Assembly (NCBI GenBank): GCA_004297725.1 | Contig: SCUS01000084.1 | Location: 1-64,000 of the forward strand | From: Myxococcaceae bacterium | GTDB lineage: Bacteria; Myxococcota_A; Polyangia; Polyangiales; Ga0077539 | Reading direction: 5' to 3' | DNA: 64,000 nt | Shown here: piece after piece, positions 59,233 to 64,000 of the stretch | Layout: every line of letters starts with the position of its first letter | Position numbering within the stretch: position 1 is the first letter of the stretch | The notes under the pieces: generated by a model | What the model saw: only the letters and a program-made list of their open reading frames with translations | Told to the model about the DNA's origin: nothing | Databases searched by the model: none | Program-made: the position numbers and the translations under genes

Positions 59233-62217
59233 TCACTCCGGCAGCAGGGCCTCGAGGGCGGCCAGGTCCGGCGGCTTCGTCAGGTGGTGGTCGAAGCCCG
59301 CCTCGCGGGCGCGGCGGCGGTCGTCCTCCTGGCCGAAGCCCGTCACGGCGATGAGCCGCGTCGCCGCGAGGCCCTCGTCCGCCCGTATCGCGCGCGCCAC
59401 CTCGTAGCCCGAGAGGTCGGGCAGGCCCACGTCGCAGATCACCACCCGCGGCGAGAGCGCCCGCGCCTGCCGCAGCCCCTCGGTCGCGGTCGACGCCACG
59501 GTCACCGAGTGCCCGCGCAGCGTCAGCACGGCGTACAGGGTCTCCGCGATGTCGGGGTTGTCCTCGATGATCAGGATGCGGTGCGTACCGCCCCGGGGCG
59601 CGGGCGCGGGCGCCGGTGCGGCGGGCGCGGGCGCGGGCGCCACGGGCAGCCACACGGTGAAGGTCGCGCCGAGGCCGAGCCCGGGGCTCTCGACGCGCAC
59701 GCCGCCGTCGTGCAGTTCGGCGAGGCCGCGCACGAGGGCCAGGCCGAGCCCGAGGCCGCCGGCCCCCTGCGCGGTGGCGTGGCCGCCCTGGCTGAAGGGC
59801 ACGAAGATCATCCCGAAGGACTCGGGCTCGATGCCCACGCCGTCGTCGCGCACCGCGACCTCGGCGACGGCCCCGTCGGTGCGCAGGCCGACCGCGACCG
59901 TGGAGCCCGCCGGGCTGAAATTGATCGCGTTCTGAACCAGGTTGATGACGATCTGCCGCAGCCGGGCCTCGTCCCCGAAAACCAGCACGGGCGCCGCCGG
60001 GAGGTCGACCTCGACCCGTTGCCGGGCCTTCTCCGCCGCGGGCGCCATGTCGGCGACCGTCGCGGCGACCAGGGCCGCGAGGTCGAGCACCTCGCGCCGC
60101 AGCGAGACCTTCGCCCGGGAGATGCGCGAGACGTCCAGCAGGTCGTCGATGAGCCGGGTCATGTGGGTGACCTGCCGGTCGATGATGTCTCGCGAGCGGG
60201 CGAGGGCGGCGGCGTCCGGCCCGGCGAGCTTCATCATCTGCACGGCGTAGCGGATGGGCGTGAGCGGGTTGCGCAGCTCGTGGCCGAGCACGGCGAGGAA
60301 GTCGTCCTTGCGGCGGTCGGCCTCGCGCAGCGACTCCTCGGCCACCTTGCGGTCGTGGATGTCCGTCGCCGTGCCGAACCAGCGGGTCACCGCGCCGGGG
60401 TAGCGCGCGAGCGAGGCGCGGCTCAGGTGCCAGCGGTACGAGCCGTCGGCCATCTGCATCCGGTGCTCGACCTGGAAGGGCGCGCCGCGGGCGAGCGCCT
60501 CGGCCCAGGCCCGCGCCGTCCCGGCGAGGTCGTCGGGGTGCACCACGTCCGGCCACGACCAGTGGTCGGCCGTCGCCGCCGCGGGCCGGAACTCCCGGGC
60601 CCTCGAGTTCTGGTAGTCGATCGCGCCCTCCGCGGTGGCCGTCCAGACGAGCTGCGGCATCGCGTTGGCCAGGTCGCGGAAGCGCTGCTCGCTCTCGCGC
60701 AGCGCCTGCACGCTTCGCTCGCGCTCGCTGGTGTCGGCGGTCATCCCGGTGAGGCGAGCGAGCCGGCCCTGGGCGTCGAAGAAGCCGTGCGCCCGCTCCT
60801 CGAGGAGCACCGCCTCGTCGCCGCGCCGGAAGCGGTAGAGCAGCGCGTAGTCCGGCTGCGAGGGGGTGAGCGCGGCGATCGACTCGCCCAACCGGGGACG
60901 GTCCGCGGGATGGACCCTCTGGACGAAATTGGCGCCGGTGTCGTGCGTGGCCTCGACGCCGTCGAGCCCGAGGATCGGCCCGCAGTCCGGCGAGCGCAGC
61001 ACCCGGTCGCTGGCGACGTCCCAGTCGAACGCGAACATGCTCGCCGTGCGCATCGCGAGCCGCAGCCGCGCCTCGCTGGCCCGCAGCTCCGTGAGGGCGC
61101 GGTGCCGCTCGGTGACGTCCTCGAAGGTGGCGTACGCCTCGTAGGGAAGGGGGTCGCCGGGCGCGCAGAGCGGCACCGCGTCGATGCTGATCAGCCGGTA
61201 CTCGCCCGCCCGCGGGTTGAACACCTGCATCAGCACGCCCCGCACCGTGCGCCCGGTGCGAAGCGCGACCGAGGTCGGGTGCTCGTCGCCCGGGAAGAGG
61301 CTCCCGTCCTCGCGCAAGGTCCCCTGGACCATGGCGGCCGACACGGGCCCGAGGAGCTCGTCGCGCGTGCGGCCCAGGATGCGCTCCGCGGCGGGGTTGA
61401 GCTCGATGATCCTGCCGTCGCGGTCGTGGTGCACGGCGCCGTGCACCATGGTCTCGAAGAGCAGCCGGTAGCGCCCCTCGGAGGCGCGCCGCGCCTCGTC
61501 CGCCTGCCAGCGCTCGGTCAGGTCGCGCACGACGGCGGTGTAGACCCGGCGGCCGTCCGCCGCGGCGCTGGAGATGGACACCTCCACGGGGAAGCTCGTG
61601 CCGTCGGCCCGCAGCGCCGTGAGCGGCCCGCGGCCGCCCATCGGCCGGCCGGCCTCGCGCCCCCGCCCGAAGGCCTCGATGAGCGTGCCGTGCCCTGGCC
61701 GCTGCACCTCGGGGATGAAGCGGTCGATCGGGGCCCCGAGCACCTCCGCCGCGCGGCACCCGAACATCTCCTCCGCCGCGCGGTTGAAGAGCACCACGCG
61801 CTGCGCCTCGTCGATGGACACGATCGCGTCCATCGCCGCGTCGACGAGGCTCCTGCTCGCCGCCCGCTCGTCGCGCAGCGCGTCCTCCGCCGCGTGCGCC
61901 CGCGCCAGCGCCGCCACCACCGCCGCGAGGGCGCCCGGCCCGACGCCGTCCGACGCCGAGGCGCGCTGCACCGGCACGTGGGCGGCTTCCGGGGCCCCCG
62001 CGAGGGCCGCGGCGAGCGCGTCCGCCGCGTCGTCAGCGAGCCCGGGGCCCAGCACGACCACCGCCGGGTGGAGCGAGCGCGCGAGGCGCTCGGCCTCCGC
62101 GGCGTCCGCGGCGAAGCGCACCTCGAGGCCCGCCGCCGTCAGCGCCGCCGCGGCGGGCGCGCCGGGGCCATCCCCGACATACAAGACACGGTATGGGACG
62201 GAGAGCGTGGGTGGCAC
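59233..62217 (-). CDS. Hybrid sensor histidine kinase with four PAS domains
   Basis: 994 residues from a GTG at 62217. A degenerate receiver-like region occupies about 1-110. Four PAS/PAC units follow to about 630 (phrases such as AAMDAIVSIDEAQRVVLFNR, FETMVHGAVHHDRDGRIIEL, AMPQLVWTATAEGAIDYQNS). The kinase core has H-box GHELRNPLTPI, N-box NLVQNAINFSP, and G-boxes DDGVGIEP and GGLGLGLALV. A C-terminal receiver domain contains the phospho-acceptor Asp in VVICDVGLPDLSG. No membrane segment is seen, so it probably senses cytosolic cues. No output regulator is adjacent. Confidence 0.92.
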   Translation of the reverse strand: MPPTLSVPYRVLYVGDGPGAPAAAALTAAGLEVRFAADAAEAERLARSLHPAVVVLGPGLADDAADALAAALAGAPEAAHVPVQRASASDGVGPGALAAVVAALARAHAAEDALRDERAASRSLVDAAMDAIVSIDEAQRVVLFNRAAEEMFGCRAAEVLGAPIDRFIPEVQRPGHGTLIEAFGRGREAGRPMGGRGPLTALRADGTSFPVEVSISSAAADGRRVYTAVVRDLTERWQADEARRASEGRYRLLFETMVHGAVHHDRDGRIIELNPAAERILGRTRDELLGPVSAAMVQGTLREDGSLFPGDEHPTSVALRTGRTVRGVLMQVFNPRAGEYRLISIDAVPLCAPGDPLPYEAYATFEDVTERHRALTELRASEARLRLAMRTASMFAFDWDVASDRVLRSPDCGPILGLDGVEATHDTGANFVQRVHPADRPRLGESIAALTPSQPDYALLYRFRRGDEAVLLEERAHGFFDAQGRLARLTGMTADTSERERSVQALRESEQRFRDLANAMPQLVWTATAEGAIDYQNSRAREFRPAAATADHWSWPDVVHPDDLAGTARAWAEALARGAPFQVEHRMQMADGSYRWHLSRASLARYPGAVTRWFGTATDIHDRKVAEESLREADRRKDDFLAVLGHELRNPLTPIRYAVQMMKLAGPDAAALARSRDIIDRQVTHMTRLIDDLLDVSRISRAKVSLRREVLDLAALVAATVADMAPAAEKARQRVEVDLPAAPVLVFGDEARLRQIVINLVQNAINFSPAGSTVAVGLRTDGAVAEVAVRDDGVGIEPESFGMIFVPFSQGGHATAQGAGGLGLGLALVRGLAELHDGGVRVESPGLGLGATFTVWLPVAPAPAPAAPAPAPAPRGGTHRILIIEDNPDIAETLYAVLTLRGHSVTVASTATEGLRQARALSPRVVICDVGLPDLSGYEVARAIRADEGLAATRLIAVTGFGQEDDRRRAREAGFDHHLTKPPDLAALEALLPE

Positions 62218-62440
62218 CGGTGCCGGGACGATACTCCACGCCGATGCGCGGCGGGCCGGGCACCTGGGGCCTCCAGGTCGATCGCTTCTTCACATCCCGG
62301 CCCTGGTACCGGTGCGTTCGAAACCACCGGGGAGAGCGGTGGAGGAGCGCAGCTCGTGCGTGACGCCGGGGAGCACGGGCGCGAACCTCGGCCCTCCGGG
62401 CGCGCGACTGAGCGATCATCGCGCGAGAGGATCCAATCGC

Positions 62441-63793
62441 ATGGAAGACACGGACTGTCTCGTCATCGGTGCAGGCGTCTCCGGGCTCACGGCGGCGCAT
62501 GAGCTGAAGAAGCGCGGCGTCGACGTCCGCGTGCTCGAGGCGCGAGAGCGCGTCGGCGGCCGCACCTGGAGCGGCGTGCTCGACGGCGCCGAGGTCGACT
62601 GGGGCGGCGAGTGGATCGGCCACGGCCAGCCGCGCATCTACGCGCTCATCAAGGAGCTTGGCCTGCGCACCTTCGCCACGTACGACCAGGGCAGGAAGGT
62701 GCTCGAGGTGGGGGGCCGCATCTCGACGTACACCGGCACGATCCCGTGGATGGCGCCGTGGAAGCTCATCCAGATCCAGGCGGGCATCTGGCGGCTCGAC
62801 GGGCTCGCGCGAGGGCTCGCCCGGGACGCCTCGTGGACGCACCCGCGCGCCGGGGAGTGGGACGCCACCACCCTCGACGCCGCGCGCCGCTCGGTCATGT
62901 GGAGCGCCGACGCGCGGGGCGTGATGGACGCCGCGATGCGCACCATCTTCGGCGCGGAGTCCGGCGAGCTCTCGCTGCTTCACGCGCTCGCGTACATCCG
63001 CTCCGCGGGCAGCCTCAACAACCTCATCGCCACCGAAGGGGGCTTCCAGCACGAGCGCATCCACGGCGGCGCGCAGGCCATCAGCACCGCCCTCCGCGCC
63101 TCCGTCGGCGAAGACCGCGTGCACCTCGGCCGACCCGTCACGCGCATCACCCACGACGCCTCCGGCGTGGTCGTGCGCGACGCCCGCGGCGACGAGTGGC
63201 GCGCCCGCCGGGTGGTGGTCTCCGTGCCCATCGCGCTGGGCGCCCGCATCGAGTTCGAGCCCGCGCTGCCGTCGCTGCGCACGCAGCTCATGGAGCGCGC
63301 GTACATGGGCTCCGCGGTGAAGTGCTTCGTGCGCTACGAGGCGCCGTTCTGGCGCGCGCAGGGCCTCTCCGGCGAGGCCGCCAGCGCCGACGGGCCGATC
63401 TCCGTCACCTTCGACCAGTGCTCCGAAGACGGCTCCGTCGCGTGCCTGCTGGCCTTCGTCGGCGGCAGGGCCGCGCGCACCTGGCACCAGCGCGACCCCG
63501 AGGCGCGCAAGCAGCTCGTGATCGATCGCCTCGCGGCGTACTTCGGCCCCGAGGCCCGCAAGCCCGTCGCGTACGCCGAGGCCGACTGGAGCGCCGAGCG
63601 CTGGAGCGGCGGCGGCCCCATCGCGATCTTCCCCACCGGGACGCTCTCCACCCACGGCGCCGCCCTCCGCGCGCCCATCGGCCGCGTGCACTGGGCGGGC
63701 ACCGAGACCGCCCGCGAGTGCATGGGGTTCATCGAGGGCGCCGTGGAGTCGGGCCAGCGCGTCGCCGACGAGGTCGCCCTCGCCGCGGGCTGA
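62441..63793 (+). CDS. Flavin-containing amine oxidase
   Basis: 450 residues. FAD dinucleotide fold at the N-terminus: CLVIGAGVSGLTAAHELKKR and VLEARERVGGRTWSG (the GRT motif). WGGEWIGHGQPRIYAL contacts the substrate side. The C-terminal FAD segment is IGRVHWAGTETARECMGFIE followed by GAVESGQRVADEVA. It fits the monoamine oxidase-like family that oxidises amines or amino acids to imines with oxygen. The substrate is unknown. It is divergent from the hybrid kinase gene (223 bp between). Confidence 0.9.
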   Translation: MEDTDCLVIGAGVSGLTAAHELKKRGVDVRVLEARERVGGRTWSGVLDGAEVDWGGEWIGHGQPRIYALIKELGLRTFATYDQGRKVLEVGGRISTYTGTIPWMAPWKLIQIQAGIWRLDGLARGLARDASWTHPRAGEWDATTLDAARRSVMWSADARGVMDAAMRTIFGAESGELSLLHALAYIRSAGSLNNLIATEGGFQHERIHGGAQAISTALRASVGEDRVHLGRPVTRITHDASGVVVRDARGDEWRARRVVVSVPIALGARIEFEPALPSLRTQLMERAYMGSAVKCFVRYEAPFWRAQGLSGEAASADGPISVTFDQCSEDGSVACLLAFVGGRAARTWHQRDPEARKQLVIDRLAAYFGPEARKPVAYAEADWSAERWSGGGPIAIFPTGTLSTHGAALRAPIGRVHWAGTETARECMGFIEGAVESGQRVADEVALAAG

Positions 63794-63865
63794 CCCGGTG
63801 GCCCTTTCGAGGGGATGAAGTCCGCGCGCTAGGTCCGGGGGGTTGATCTGGTAGCGTCGCCGTCG

Positions 63866-64000
63866 ATGCGGCTCGCTCGTGGATCTTCCTGGCTCGGCGC
63901 GGCGCTGGCGATGCTCACCTCGTGCGCGGACAACACCGTCACGCCGATCGTCGAGGCGCCCGAAGACGCCGGTCCGCCGCCGGGGTGCGACGGCCTCGGT
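63866..64000 (+). CDS. Lipoprotein, N-terminal part only
   Basis: 45 codons to the window edge. MRLARGSSWLGAALAMLTSC is a lipoprotein signal with lipobox LTSC, followed by ADNTVTPIVEAPEDAGPPPG, a Pro/Asp tether like those of the other lipoproteins in this window. The mature domain lies beyond the edge. The ATG at 63866 is 72 bp after the amine oxidase stop. Confidence 0.65.
   Translation, partial: MRLARGSSWLGAALAMLTSCADNTVTPIVEAPEDAGPPPGCDGLG

Noticed and set aside
59029-62502. 1157-codon open frame on the plus strand
   Set aside because: It is antisense to the histidine kinase gene, which has complete domain motifs; the frame stays open because of high G+C. Its composition (His, Arg, Glu, Pro repeats) is that of a shadow frame.
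1-64000. tRNA, rRNA and other known non-coding RNA genes
   Set aside because: No cloverleaf with a TTC-arm consensus or rRNA-like stretch was noticed in the intergenic regions; a covariance search would be needed to exclude small RNAs.

Overview
The window reads as a chromosomal segment of a high-G+C myxobacterium-like organism (Myxococcota, most like the Polyangiales/Sandaracinaceae). The signs are very G+C-rich coding, many lipoproteins with Asp/Pro/Ala-rich low-complexity tethers behind a lipobox, MXAN-type Cys-rich proteins, a Ser/Thr kinase with a proline-rich tail, RCC1, FG-GAP, fibrinogen-like and lamin-tail surface proteins, and GTGA/ATGA-type overlapping starts. Assignment is by eye from protein families; no marker gene was searched.

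Layout. 1-5570 is a mosaic accessory zone. Three near-identical 123-bp direct repeats (104-226, 4175-4297, 5109-5231) lie beside a formate/nitrite transporter remnant, unrecognised coding remnants, and a SUKH-3-type immunity-like gene of lower G+C. Within it are ordinary genes (DUF1254/DUF1214 protein, a multi-pass membrane protein, a lipoprotein). 5435-5492 holds three palindromes in 21-bp phase ahead of a ferritin-like lipoprotein gene. 7070-10126 contains two neighbouring surface-protein genes, each broken by a frameshift. 10288-17941 has a DsbA-like lipoprotein, a large secreted protein, a calcineurin-like phosphatase, an acyltransferase and a HutF-like deiminase.

18050-19527 is the core ribosomal operon rpsF-rpsR-rplI, with a leader hairpin that looks like the S6:S18 autoregulatory RNA motif and an odd Arg-Asp-repeat tail on S6. 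19645-24132 runs through a HEAT protein, a methyltransferase, a fatty acid hydroxylase and the formaldehyde detoxification pair frmA-fghA. 24397-29215 carries a maltoporin-like porin, a GGT-like protein lacking the usual catalytic Thr, a DUF72 protein and a GT39-like membrane protein. 31226-35642 is a signalling block: a Ser/Thr kinase operon divergent from a cyclic-nucleotide-binding protein operon.

35660-48179 alternates surface lipoproteins with small-molecule enzymes (nitroreductase, HPPD-like VOC protein, luciferase-like oxidoreductase, quinone reductase, SDR) and ends in a ferritin-like/low-affinity iron permease pair. 48256-50305 encodes an MlaF-like ATPase and an MlaD-like MCE protein without a permease. 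The rest holds a sigma-54 response regulator, PPC-type, cupredoxin-like and RCC1 lipoproteins, a beta-propeller protein, an AAA-type ATPase, a hybrid histidine kinase with several PAS domains, an FAD amine oxidase and the start of another lipoprotein.

Three long intergenic palindromes (20317-20471, 24163-24338, about 57338-57767) form a second structural theme; the first two share a core. No tRNA, rRNA, CRISPR array, transposase or integrase was found.
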